Below are positions 1 through 5,961 of a DNA stretch of 42,621 bases, piece after piece. Below the pieces are notes generated by a model. It was not told the origin of the DNA. It made no database searches and saw nothing but the letters and a program-made list of their open reading frames with translations. The translations under genes and the position numbers were made by a program. The DNA is from a virus: positions 1 to 42,621 of IMG/VR virus record IMGVR_UViG_3300032163_000033; one strand, written 5' to 3'. The stretch's first letter is position 1. Every line of letters begins with the position of its first letter.

Positions 1-121
1 TCAAACAAAAGAATATATACCATGCTATACATGCGGGCAAGTGAATCACTGGACTTGCCTGCACGCTGGGCACGCGATAGCCGGAAGACACAACGGAGTT
101 ATATTTGATTTATTTTTAGTA
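1..121. repeat. Left copy of 121-bp terminal direct repeat
   Basis: These bases recur at 42501-42621 with two mismatches (91 C versus T; 101 A versus C). The repeat lies inside a ninG-like reading frame that continues correctly through it. This supports a circular or circularly permuted genome of about 42,500 bp, with the overlap left by the assembler. The two differences (one silent, one Ile/Leu) suggest a mixed population rather than an exact packaged terminal repeat. Confidence 0.9.
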
Positions 122-337
122 AGACCACAATGCGCAAAGTGCAATATATTTAATGGTGGTGAATACGGAAAATTTGCAGCAAAACTTATTCGTGAATTTG
201 GGCTTGAATGGTATGAGGCAAAACAGCGACTTTGTTCAAAGGGATCATCAAGGATAGTTAAATATACCCGCGATGAATATATTGAAATGTTACAGTTTTT
301 TACAGAGCATGAAAAAGAAAGTCATGCGAAAAATTGA
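2..337 (+). CDS. ninG: NinG-like recombination protein, 3' part (gene crosses the circle junction)
   Basis: The C-terminal part of a protein whose start lies at 42415 near the other end of the window. The joined product is about 140 aa, with a basic N-terminus, an aromatic segment (AFSIYIRHQ), a zinc-type CYTCG pair, then GHAIAGRHNG, RPQCAKCN and a helical end. This order (CxxC, GHF/GHA with R-x-N, CxxCN) matches phage lambda NinG/Rap, which acts in recombination on branched DNA. Counted alone from GTG at 41 it would lose the first zinc Cys pair, so the true start is the one across the junction. It is followed at once by a small Cys-rich gene overlapping its end. Confidence 0.82.
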   Translation, partial: QTKEYIPCYTCGQVNHWTCLHAGHAIAGRHNGVIFDLFLVRPQCAKCNIFNGGEYGKFAAKLIREFGLEWYEAKQRLCSKGSSRIVKYTRDEYIEMLQFFTEHEKESHAKN

Positions 338-527
338 CTATCTTGACCCGCTGACTGTGCTTGAATACGACGAACGAAAAGAAATCGGATGCTTTTCTTG
401 CAGGAACAGCAAAAGGAGGGACTTTAAAAGCTTTTGCCAGATATTGGAATTAGGTATAGGCGAAAACCTTAACTACCCGGACGAATCGAAATACAGTTGT
501 AAATTCTACATAGGAAAAAAACGATGA
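324..527 (+). CDS. Small cysteine-rich phage protein
   Basis: 67 aa from ATG 324, just inside the end of the ninG-like gene. In-frame ATGs at 273 and 309 lie deeper in ninG and are less likely. The protein has four cysteines (GCFSCRNS, then SFC and YSCKFY), a pattern typical of small zinc-binding phage proteins. It is charged and has no signal peptide or membrane segment. Its stop overlaps the next start as ATGA at 524, so it is probably co-translated with the nucleotide-sugar gene downstream. I do not recognise a specific family. Confidence 0.6.
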   Translation: MRKIDYLDPLTVLEYDERKEIGCFSCRNSKRRDFKSFCQILELGIGENLNYPDESKYSCKFYIGKKR

Positions 528-1633
528 AATTAATAGTGTTAGGCGCAGACGGATATATCGGATCGGAATTCATGTACAGAAACGACATACATCACGATAT
601 AATCGTGGTCGATAATTATTACAAGCGCACTTTGCTTGGGGAGGAGAAAATAACCCCGCTGTACGATGTGCCGTATATTCACGAAAGAGAATGGAAGTGT
701 AAGAAATCTTTTATTGATATTACCGATTCATCTGCCGTCGATAGATTAATAAAAAACTTTAAACCGGATGCAATACTCCATCTCGGAGAACAACCTTCCG
801 CGCCGTGGTCGATGAATGGAGCGGGGAAGGCTACACGAACGATTGATAATAACCTTAATGGTACGTTAAATATTATTTTTTCCGTTTTAGCGCATGCGCC
901 GGACGCACACATAATCAAAATCGGATCAATGGGCGAATATGGTACGCCGAACGTAATCATACCCGAAGGCTGGTTTGATCTGGACTATCGAGGCAGACAG
1001 GACAGGTTGTTATTTCCAAAAAACCCGCATTCTATCTATCATCTATCCAAGGTTTTCGAGTCCGACGCTTTAGCGTTTGCCTGTAAAACATGGGGACTCA
1101 AAGTTACTGATCTCAATCAGGGCTTTGTCTACGGAACGACATCGGAGGCGAGATCGCGATATTGTTACGACGCAATGTTTGGTACTTCAATCAATCGTTT
1201 TATCGCACAGGCTGTTGCGGGGATACCTTTAACTGTATACGGTAAAGGCGGACAAACAAGGGGCTTGATACATATCAGCGATAGCATTAAGTGTCTGGAA
1301 TTAGCACTTCAAAACACGCCTACCGCCGGACAATTTGTTGTTGCCAATCAATTAACGGAATGGAAAACGATTAATGATATTGCAGCAATGGTAGTAGGTG
1401 CCGCCGAACAAATGGCGATAACTGCAACGATTGAACCGATAGATAATCCACGGACAGAGCAAGAAGAGCATTTTTACCAAGCCGATCATAGTGTTATGCA
1501 AGACTATGGTTTAAGAGCGATACCAATAAATCACGCACTATTAATGGAACAAATAGATTTAGTGAGGTTTTATAAAGATAACATTAAAAAAGAATTAATA
1601 TTCCCAATGGTGAAATGGTCTAAAAGGGGTTGA
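524..1633 (+). CDS. sqdB: UDP-sulfoquinovose synthase-like (SQD1/SqdB family)
   Basis: 369 aa extended short-chain dehydrogenase. The family converts UDP-glucose and sulfite to UDP-sulfoquinovose, the head group of sulfolipid. The NAD motif is GADGYIG (7-13). SQD1 hallmarks run the full length: LGEQPSAPWSM (88-97), NNLNGTLN, MGEYGTPN (136-143), YHLSK (172-176), TDLNQGFVYG, DAMFGTSINRF, LTVYGKGGQTRG and NPRTEQEEHFY. The tyrosine and lysine of the active site are present (Y172, K176). The usual threonine before MGEYGTPN is serine (S135), a conservative change. Length and C-terminus (VKWSKRG) match complete enzymes. The start overlaps the previous gene as ATGA. Together with other sugar genes nearby it suggests glycan modification. 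Its actual product in the infected cell is unknown. Confidence 0.9.
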   Translation: MKLIVLGADGYIGSEFMYRNDIHHDIIVVDNYYKRTLLGEEKITPLYDVPYIHEREWKCKKSFIDITDSSAVDRLIKNFKPDAILHLGEQPSAPWSMNGAGKATRTIDNNLNGTLNIIFSVLAHAPDAHIIKIGSMGEYGTPNVIIPEGWFDLDYRGRQDRLLFPKNPHSIYHLSKVFESDALAFACKTWGLKVTDLNQGFVYGTTSEARSRYCYDAMFGTSINRFIAQAVAGIPLTVYGKGGQTRGLIHISDSIKCLELALQNTPTAGQFVVANQLTEWKTINDIAAMVVGAAEQMAITATIEPIDNPRTEQEEHFYQADHSVMQDYGLRAIPINHALLMEQIDLVRFYKDNIKKELIFPMVKWSKRG

Positions 1634-1658
1634 CAAAACAGATAAACGCGTTTAAAAT
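1630..1658 (+). promoter_or_regulatory. Strong sigma-70 type promoter
   Basis: TTGACA (1630-1635), a 17-base spacer, then TAAAAT (1653-1658). The -35 box overlaps the sqdB stop codon. It should drive 1689 onward. The same pair of boxes with the same spacing recurs at 38722-38750. Confidence 0.75.
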
Positions 1659-1688
1659 TAGCTAAACTTAACTAACCAGGAGAAGCAA

Positions 1689-2036
1689 ATGAAAGACTTT
1701 ATTGCGATAAATAATCAGGCAGCGCAGGGCGACGTATTGATCACATCCGTATCGGCGATTCCGGATGGATTTACAAAAATAGCAGCGGCAGGTGGACAGC
1801 ATATCATCACGCATAGTGAGACAGGTCACCATCACGTGATGGCAGCCAGTAGCGTCGATTTTTACCAAGCGGCCAATGATCCGTTGATCGCCTATATCGA
1901 CGTAAAAATCCCCGCAAAAATGGAGCATTTACGAAGTTTCGATACACATAAAACGTTGTTATTTGCGCCAGGGATGTATCGAATCAATCGACAGGCGGAA
2001 GAAAGTCACGAGGGCTGGATACGCGTTGCTGACTAA
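1689..2036 (+). CDS. Conserved phage protein with HSETGHHHV motif
   Basis: 115 aa. The start is supported by an AGGAG site 8 bases upstream and the strong promoter at 1630. The sequence QGDVLI...(I)THSETGHHHV...APGMYRI matches a family of small phage proteins of unknown function, often found next to DUF6745-type proteins, as here. The histidine cluster could bind metal. There is no signal peptide or membrane segment. It is probably the first gene of a transcript running into 2062 and the first tandem array. Confidence 0.65.
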   Translation: MKDFIAINNQAAQGDVLITSVSAIPDGFTKIAAAGGQHIITHSETGHHHVMAASSVDFYQAANDPLIAYIDVKIPAKMEHLRSFDTHKTLLFAPGMYRINRQAEESHEGWIRVAD

Positions 2037-2061
2037 AAATGGTTAACAAAGAGGATTGAAT

Positions 2062-2925
2062 ATGAAAACCACAAAACTGACACCCGAACAACAAGAAAAA
2101 TTGATTGAGTTTAGAGATGAGTGCTTGGCTATTGGGCTGTCGTGCGAGCCAGTGGATGCACAATTGGCAACCGAGACGATCAGCGCGGCATATAAAATTA
2201 TGGGCCTAAAAGTGCCAGAAATTCGGATTGTGTCTTCGCCGCTGGCCGCAAATAAACTAATAAATAAAATCAGCAAAAAAAAGGCAAATAATTACACGGC
2301 TACATACCTATGGGGTGCTAGTGACATCTATTGGATCGCGTTTTATTTGTTTCCAGAAATGTACCTCGGCATTACATACCCAAAAGAATCTTCAGAAAAA
2401 TTGCATATCATGTATGAGATCGCTAAAAACACCGGTTGGTGGTATCCGTTTGAAAATTTATGCATTGTTTCCGACAGGCCCGAATATATTAAGTGCGATG
2501 ATCAAAAAAGGCTCCATTCGGCCACCGGCCCGGCAATACTCTATCGAGACGGGTTTGCTGTGTACCAGTACCATGGTGTTGATATCCCGAAAGAGTGGAT
2601 TTTAGAGAAAAATTTAACACCAGCGCAAGCGCTTACCTGGAAAAACGTAGAGCAGCGCAACGCTGCATGTCAAATACTGGGTTGGAAAAACATATTAAAA
2701 ACCCTGAAAGCGGAGATTATTGACGCCGATCCGAACCCTTATCTAGGCACGCTGTACAGCGCCACGATGCCGGGCGGCGCCGAACAAAAATTTTTAGCCG
2801 CAAAATGTGGAACCGGCCGGGAAATAGTAATACTCGCATCATCAAAAGCCAAGACCGCAAGGGAGGCGGGGGCACTGAGTTATGGTATACCAGTGACTGA
2901 CTATAACCCGGAGGCACGAACCTAA
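2062..2925 (+). CDS. DUF6745-like protein
   Basis: 287 aa from ATG 2062, with GAGG 7 bases upstream; a TTG six bases earlier lacks a well-placed site. The middle reads RLHSATGPAILYRDGFAVYQYHGV (in two blocks around residue 150), then IPKEWI and LTPAQAL. This is the LH..GPA...DG...Y..HGV pattern of DUF6745 proteins of actinobacteria and phages; the biochemical role is unknown. The C-terminus carries a basic, small-residue segment. Its stop overlaps the first array gene (TAATG at 2923-2927), so the array is probably translated after it. Confidence 0.6.
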   Translation: MKTTKLTPEQQEKLIEFRDECLAIGLSCEPVDAQLATETISAAYKIMGLKVPEIRIVSSPLAANKLINKISKKKANNYTATYLWGASDIYWIAFYLFPEMYLGITYPKESSEKLHIMYEIAKNTGWWYPFENLCIVSDRPEYIKCDDQKRLHSATGPAILYRDGFAVYQYHGVDIPKEWILEKNLTPAQALTWKNVEQRNAACQILGWKNILKTLKAEIIDADPNPYLGTLYSATMPGGAEQKFLAAKCGTGREIVILASSKAKTAREAGALSYGIPVTDYNPEART

Positions 2926-3170
2926 TGCTAGGTAAGTCTGTCAATGATAAGTTTTACATCGTGCTTGACTACGAAACTGACGTTGTGCTCAATCCCGTTC
3001 TTTCCAGCGGGATTGAGCCAGCGCTTTACGGTGCGCTACGCGGCACGTTTCCCCGCATACTTAGCCCCGCGCTTGGCCCCGCGCTTGACCGCGCGCTTGA
3101 CGCCGCGCTTACCCTCCCCCGCGCCGCCGCCCTCGTCCAGCTTCAGCAGGAAATAAAAAATGTTAGGTAA
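2925..3170 (+). CDS. Tetrapeptide-repeat small protein, array 1 unit 1
   Basis: 81 aa. It begins MLGKSVNDKF and ends ALVQLQQEIKNVR. The core is partly degenerate: the early part lacks the tetrad and holds an 11-bp perfect inverted repeat (2987-3018). Later tetrads are SPAL GPAL DRAL DAAL. The start overlaps the stop of 2062-2925 as TAATG. The tail DNA contains AGGA 8 bases before the next ATG. No known family is recognised, and there is no signal peptide. Confidence 0.7.
   Translation: MLGKSVNDKFYIVLDYETDVVLNPVLSSGIEPALYGALRGTFPRILSPALGPALDRALDAALTLPRAAALVQLQQEIKNVR
2987..3018. repeat. Perfect 11-bp inverted repeat (hairpin)
   Basis: GCTCAATCCCG (2987-2997) and its exact complement (3008-3018) flank a 10-base pyrimidine-rich loop. 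It interrupts the tetrapeptide core of unit 1 and has no T-tract, so it does not look like a terminator. It may be a small palindromic insertion. Confidence 0.7.
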
Positions 3171-3204
3171 ATCTGTCAATGATCAGTTCCGCGTCGCGCT
3201 TGGC
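3092..3204. repeat. 113-bp exact duplication, copy 1
   Basis: Identical to 3689-3801. It spans the second half of unit 1, the junction, and the start of unit 2. The duplication boundaries fall inside tetrapeptide cores, not at gene ends. Confidence 0.9.
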
Positions 3205-3453
3205 TACGCGCTTGACGACACGCTTCTCCCCGCGCTTGGCCCCGCGCTTGACGACACGCTTCGCCCCGCGCTTCGCGTCGCGCTTGACGACACGCTTCGC
3301 CCCGCGCTTGGCCCCGCGCTCCACAACGCGTTTGGCCCCGCGCTTTATGACACGCTTTACCGCACGCTTAACCGCACGCTTACCTCCACGCTTGACGCCG
3401 CGTATGACGCCGCCCTCGCCCAACTTGAGCAGGACTTAAAAAATGTTAGGTGA
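3160..3453 (+). CDS. Tetrapeptide-repeat small protein, array 1 unit 2
   Basis: 97 aa, the longest unit. Start MLGKSVNDQF, then about 18 tetrads in perfect register (RVAL GYAL DDTL LPAL ... TSTL), then DAALAQLEQDLKNVR. The start codon lies 11 bases before the end of unit 1, with AGGA 8 bases upstream. The tetrad third residue is Ala or Thr and the fourth is almost always Leu. An antisense Lys/Arg-rich frame is open here but has no independent support. Function unknown. Confidence 0.75.
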   Translation: MLGKSVNDQFRVALGYALDDTLLPALGPALDDTLRPALRVALDDTLRPALGPALHNAFGPALYDTLYRTLNRTLTSTLDAAYDAALAQLEQDLKNVR

Positions 3454-3652
3454 GTCTCTCAATAATAAGTTTCTCGTCGCGCTTGGCCCCGCGCTCCACA
3501 ACGCGTTTGGCCCCGCGCTCCACAACGCGCTTGGCCCCGAGCGTTATGACACGCTTTACGATGCGCTTAACCGCACGCTTCGCCCCGCGCTTAGCCCCGC
3601 GTATGACGCCCCCCTCGCCCAACTTGAGCAGGATCTAGAAAATGTTAGGTGA
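3443..3652 (+). CDS. Tetrapeptide-repeat small protein, array 1 unit 3
   Basis: 69 aa. Start MLGESLNNKF, core LVAL GPAL HNAF GPAL HNAL and so on, end LAQLEQDLENVR. The A-run before the next ATG is broken (ctagaaaatg). Its first 53 coding bases (3443-3495) are identical to the start of unit 4, so it is the 5' donor of that chimera. Overlaps unit 2 by 11 bases. Function unknown. Confidence 0.72.
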   Translation: MLGESLNNKFLVALGPALHNAFGPALHNALGPERYDTLYDALNRTLRPALSPAYDAPLAQLEQDLENVR

Positions 3653-3767
3653 GTCTCTCAATAATAAGTTTCTCGTCGCGCTTGGCCCCGCGCTTGACGC
3701 CGCGCTTACCCTCCCCCGCGCCGCCGCCCTCGTCCAGCTTCAGCAGGAAATAAAAAATGTTAGGTAA
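3642..3767 (+). CDS. Tetrapeptide-repeat small protein, array 1 unit 4 (minimal, chimeric)
   Basis: Only 41 aa: MLGESLNNKF, three tetrads (LVAL GPAL DAAL), then TLPRAAALVQLQQEIKNVR. Its first 53 coding bases equal those of unit 3 and everything from 3689 equals unit 1. The two identities overlap by the six bases CGCGCT at 3689-3694, the invariant core of the repeat. It is therefore a product of crossover between repeats. It keeps the ribosome site and start for unit 5. Confidence 0.75.
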   Translation: MLGESLNNKFLVALGPALDAALTLPRAAALVQLQQEIKNVR

Positions 3768-3801
3768 ATCTGTCAATGATCAGTTCCGCGTCGCGCTTGG
3801 C
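3689..3801. repeat. 113-bp exact duplication, copy 2
   Basis: Identical to 3092-3204. It covers the second half of unit 4, the junction and the start of unit 5, so unit 5 begins exactly as unit 2 does. Confidence 0.9.
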
Positions 3802-4026
3802 CCCGTGCTTCGCCGCACGCTTGACCCCGCGCTTCGCCCCGTGCTTCGCCCCGCGCTTGACCCCGCGCTTCGCCCCGCGCTTGACCACGCGCTTTATCCC
3901 GCGCTTTACCGCACGCTTGACCCCGCGCTTTACGACGCGCTTTATCCCGCGCTTTACCGCACGCTTGACCCCGCGAATGACGCCGCCCTCGTCCAACTTC
4001 AGCGGGAAATAAAAAATGTTAGGTAA
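3757..4026 (+). CDS. Tetrapeptide-repeat small protein, array 1 unit 5
   Basis: 89 aa and a clean example of the architecture: MLGKSVNDQF, then 15 tetrads without a break (RVAL GPVL RRTL DPAL RPVL RPAL ... YRTL), DPAN, then DAALVQLQREIKNVR. Codons follow NNY NNC RYG CTT throughout. Asp, Arg or Tyr fills the first position and Pro, His, Asp or Arg the second. The period of four would spiral slowly on a helix, but frequent Pro argues against a plain alpha-helix. Function unknown. Confidence 0.78.
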   Translation: MLGKSVNDQFRVALGPVLRRTLDPALRPVLRPALDPALRPALDHALYPALYRTLDPALYDALYPALYRTLDPANDAALVQLQREIKNVR

Positions 4027-4249
4027 ATCTGTCAATAATAAGTTTTACGACACGCTTCGCCCCGCGCTTGACCCCGCGCTTTATGATGCGCTTAACACCG
4101 CGCTTAACACCGCGCTTCACGACGCGCTTACCCCCGCGCTTTACAATGCGCTTGACCACGCGCTTTACAATGCGCTTCGCGTCGCGCTTTATCCCGCGCT
4201 TCGCCCCGCCATCGTCCAACTTCAGAAGGACTTAAAAAATGTTAAATAA
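4016..4249 (+). CDS. Tetrapeptide-repeat small protein, array 1 unit 6 (last)
   Basis: 77 aa: MLGKSVNNKF, 13-14 tetrads (YDTL RPAL DPAL YDAL NTAL ...), end VQLQKDLKNVK. The usual following ATG at 4239 starts a different gene, a small zinc-ribbon-like protein, rather than another unit. So the array's coupling signal (AGGA, 8 bases, ATG) has been inherited by an unrelated gene. Confidence 0.75.
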   Translation: MLGKSVNNKFYDTLRPALDPALYDALNTALNTALHDALTPALYNALDHALYNALRVALYPALRPAIVQLQKDLKNVK

Positions 4250-4409
4250 TATACATCTATTTCATAATTATTCCTGCTGGAAGCGAGCGACAACAGACTA
4301 TGGTCGACGGTCAACCGACGGAGAAAATACTATTAGAGTATTCAAAAAATGTATAGTTTGCGGGAAAGTAAAGCTTAAAGATATAGTTAACAAAAGAGGT
4401 GATGTATGA
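4239..4409 (+). CDS. Small CxxC protein
   Basis: 56 aa, ATG 4239 to TGA 4409, overlapping the last array unit by 11 bases and using its ribosome site (GAAGGA). It contains an early SCWKR and later CIVCGKVKLK, giving a CxxC pair typical of the small zinc-ribbon proteins common in phages. The end overlaps the next start (ATGATG at 4406). Without this gene the 4250-4405 interval would be empty, and the frame is open exactly between its neighbours. Function unknown. Confidence 0.6.
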   Translation: MLNNIHLFHNYSCWKRATTDYGRRSTDGENTIRVFKKCIVCGKVKLKDIVNKRGDV

Positions 4410-4624
4410 TGCTAAAAAAAGAAAATTATTACAAAGCGATAATTATTATAATGATAAATATGGCAGTATTATGGGTGATTGTTTTTTCATTATCAATTAA
4501 ACCCTCTCGCGCAAGCAGTACAAATATAATTATTACATCATGCGTTGATCACAAAATAATATTGAAAACCAAAGATTGGCGAGCATGGAAAATTGATGGC
4601 GACAATCAGCCAGAGGAATGCTAA
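4406..4624 (+). CDS. Small exported or membrane-anchored protein
   Basis: 72 aa. A strong hydrophobic segment (residues about 9-30, IIIIMINMAVLWVIVFSL) follows a short basic N-terminus; a signal-peptide-like site is near PSRAS. The outside part is about 38 aa with two cysteines, one at the C-terminus. AGAGGTGA lies upstream. The stop overlaps the next ATG as TAATG (4622-4626). No family recognised; an envelope role is likely. Confidence 0.6.
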   Translation: MMLKKENYYKAIIIIMINMAVLWVIVFSLSIKPSRASSTNIIITSCVDHKIILKTKDWRAWKIDGDNQPEEC

Positions 4625-5307
4625 TGACACCATATATTTTAGCCGAAATTGCATCTGCCCACGACGGGAGCTTGCGCACAATTAAAGATATGATCCGCGT
4701 AGCTGGCGCGGTAGGCGCAGACGGTGTAAAACTACAAATATGGGCACATTCAGAACTACCGGAATCTGAATATAAGGCCAATATGGCAGGAATTGAATTC
4801 TCGGTGCAGGAATGGACGGGAATAATAAAACACGCATTAGATCATTTTGATAAAGACGATATTTGGGCCGAATTCTATGGATCCGCATCTGCGCATATAT
4901 TCAGTAATCAAGTTGGGCAGATAAAGGTATCAAGCGCCAACGCCGCCGAGATATGTTCAGCCAGGGGCAGGAACGTGTGGTGGAGAAATGGCCTCGAACA
5001 TTTAGGCGGGGGATACGACGGTATATGTATTGGCCAACAGTTACGACCGACACCAATAAAAGATTCGCAGATCAGAAATATTAAACAGTGGGCACAACAA
5101 AGACCCGTCCTATATGCTGACCATACTGATACAAAAGTCGATTCTGTTCCGATTTGTGCAATGGCTATGACATTTGGTGCATGTGTAATCGAAAAACATT
5201 TTACATTAAATTCCAACATATATGGAAGGGACAGCGTGAGCGCTCTCACTCCAACAGGATTTAAGGCTTTTGCTGAAAAATTAAATGAATTAAGTGAGGC
5301 ACTATGA
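4624..5307 (+). CDS. Short NeuB-like nonulosonate synthase (barrel only)
   Basis: 227 aa from ATG 4624 (GAGG 7 bases upstream; an earlier ATG at 4618 lacks spacing). It is related to sialic/legionaminic/pseudaminic acid synthases, which condense a hexose derivative with phosphoenolpyruvate. Visible signatures are ILAEIASAHDG (N-term), GADGVKLQ (K36), QIKVSSANA, ADHTDT and GACVIEKHFTL (metal and PEP site region). Family members are about 340 aa; this one ends after the TIM barrel and lacks the C-terminal SAF/antifreeze-like domain that completes the active site across the dimer. It may have another substrate or a non-catalytic role. Its stop overlaps the first unit of array 2. Confidence 0.75.
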   Translation: MTPYILAEIASAHDGSLRTIKDMIRVAGAVGADGVKLQIWAHSELPESEYKANMAGIEFSVQEWTGIIKHALDHFDKDDIWAEFYGSASAHIFSNQVGQIKVSSANAAEICSARGRNVWWRNGLEHLGGGYDGICIGQQLRPTPIKDSQIRNIKQWAQQRPVLYADHTDTKVDSVPICAMAMTFGACVIEKHFTLNSNIYGRDSVSALTPTGFKAFAEKLNELSEAL

Positions 5308-5537
5308 TGCTAGGTGAGCCTCTCAACAATAAGTTTTACGAGGCGCTTAGCCCCGCGCTTTACAATGCGCTTCGCCCCGCGCTTGACCCCGCGCTTGACG
5401 ACGCGCTTTACCACGCGCTTGACGACGCGCTTGACCACGCGCTTCATCGCACGCTTGACCAAGCGCTTCGCCCCGTGCTTGACCCCGTGCTTGACGCCGC
5501 CACCGTCCAGCTTCAGCAGGACTTAAAAAAATGCTAG
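5307..5537 (+). CDS. Tetrapeptide-repeat small protein, array 2 unit 1
   Basis: 76 aa from ATG 5307 (MLGEPLNNKF). A second ATG three bases upstream (5304) overlaps the NeuB-like stop. Fifteen or so tetrads: YEAL SPAL YNAL RPAL DPAL DDAL ... RPVL DPVL, then DAATVQLQQDLKKC. The Shine-Dalgarno AGGA at 5518-5521 serves the next unit. The ATGATGA overlap implies coupling to NeuB-like translation. Confidence 0.75.
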   Translation: MLGEPLNNKFYEALSPALYNALRPALDPALDDALYHALDDALDHALHRTLDQALRPVLDPVLDAATVQLQQDLKKC

Positions 5538-5761
5538 GTGAGTCTCTCAATTACAAGTTTTACACCGCGCTTCGCCCCGCGCTTAGCCCCGCGCTTTACA
5601 ATGCGCTTGACCGCACGCTTTACAATGCGCTTTACAATGCGCTTAGCCCCGCGCCTTACCCCGCGCTTCGCGTCGCGCTTTACCAAGCGCTTGACGACGC
5701 GCTTCGCCCCGCGCATGACGCCCCCCTCGCCCAACTTCAGCGGGACTTAAAAAAATGTTAG
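5531..5761 (+). CDS. Tetrapeptide-repeat small protein, array 2 unit 2
   Basis: 76 aa: MLGESLNYKF, tetrads YTAL RPAL SPAL YNAL DRTL YNAL YNAL SPAP YPAL RVAL YQAL DDAL RPAH, then DAPLAQLQRDLKKC. Starts within the end of unit 1 (7-base overlap). Gln codons (caa) occasionally break the NNC rule. Function unknown. Confidence 0.75.
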   Translation: MLGESLNYKFYTALRPALSPALYNALDRTLYNALYNALSPAPYPALRVALYQALDDALRPAHDAPLAQLQRDLKKC

Positions 5762-5961
5762 GTGAGTCTCTCAATTACAAGTTTTACGAGGCGCTTAGCC
5801 CCGCGCTTGACCAAGCGCTTAGCTCCGCGCATGACGACGCGCTTGACGCCGCGCTTTACGACGCGCTTCAGCGCACGCTTTACCAAGCGCTTGACCACGC
5901 GCTTGACCCCGCACGCGCCGCCGCCACCGCCCAACTTCAGCGGGACTTAAAAAAATGTTAG
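5755..5961 (+). CDS. Tetrapeptide-repeat small protein, array 2 unit 3
   Basis: 68 aa: MLGESLNYKF, tetrads YEAL SPAL DQAL SSAH DDAL DAAL YDAL QRTL YQAL DHAL DPAR, then AAATAQLQRDLKKC. Same 7-base overlap and A7 run at the end (5949-5955). The first ten residues are identical to unit 2. Function unknown. Confidence 0.75.
   Translation: MLGESLNYKFYEALSPALDQALSSAHDDALDAALYDALQRTLYQALDHALDPARAAATAQLQRDLKKC

Larger units (their letters stand above)
2925..4249 (+). repeat. Array 1: six tandem tetrapeptide-repeat genes
   Basis: Six overlapping small ORFs share a conserved start, a core of 12-bp repeats (NNC NNC RYG CTT, encoding x-x-Ala-Leu) and a conserved tail. Adjacent ORFs overlap by 11 bases (ATG inside the last codons of the previous unit). 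Three of the six reading frames stay open across the cores because every repeat codon ends in C, G or T, so the extra frames are by-products of composition. Confidence 0.9.

Noticed and set aside
3163-3423. Long minus-strand Lys/Arg-rich frame in the arrays (also at 3760-4035, 4019-4219, 5534-5734, 5958-6155, 40923-41162, 41706-41906, 41890-42171)
   Set aside because: The repeat NNC NNC RYG CTT reads AAG CRY GNN GNN on the other strand, which cannot contain a stop. The open frame follows from the plus-strand codon pattern. No consistent ribosome site or start is present, while the plus frame has both at every junction.
3179-3439. Second plus-strand frame (Arg/Thr/Pro-Arg repeats) open in the arrays
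   Set aside because: Also stop-free by composition. Its starts are not conserved among units and lack ribosome sites.
2925-4249. CRISPR array or simple satellite
   Set aside because: The period is 12 bp with no long identical repeats separated by unique spacers, and gene starts, overlaps and ribosome sites recur regularly.
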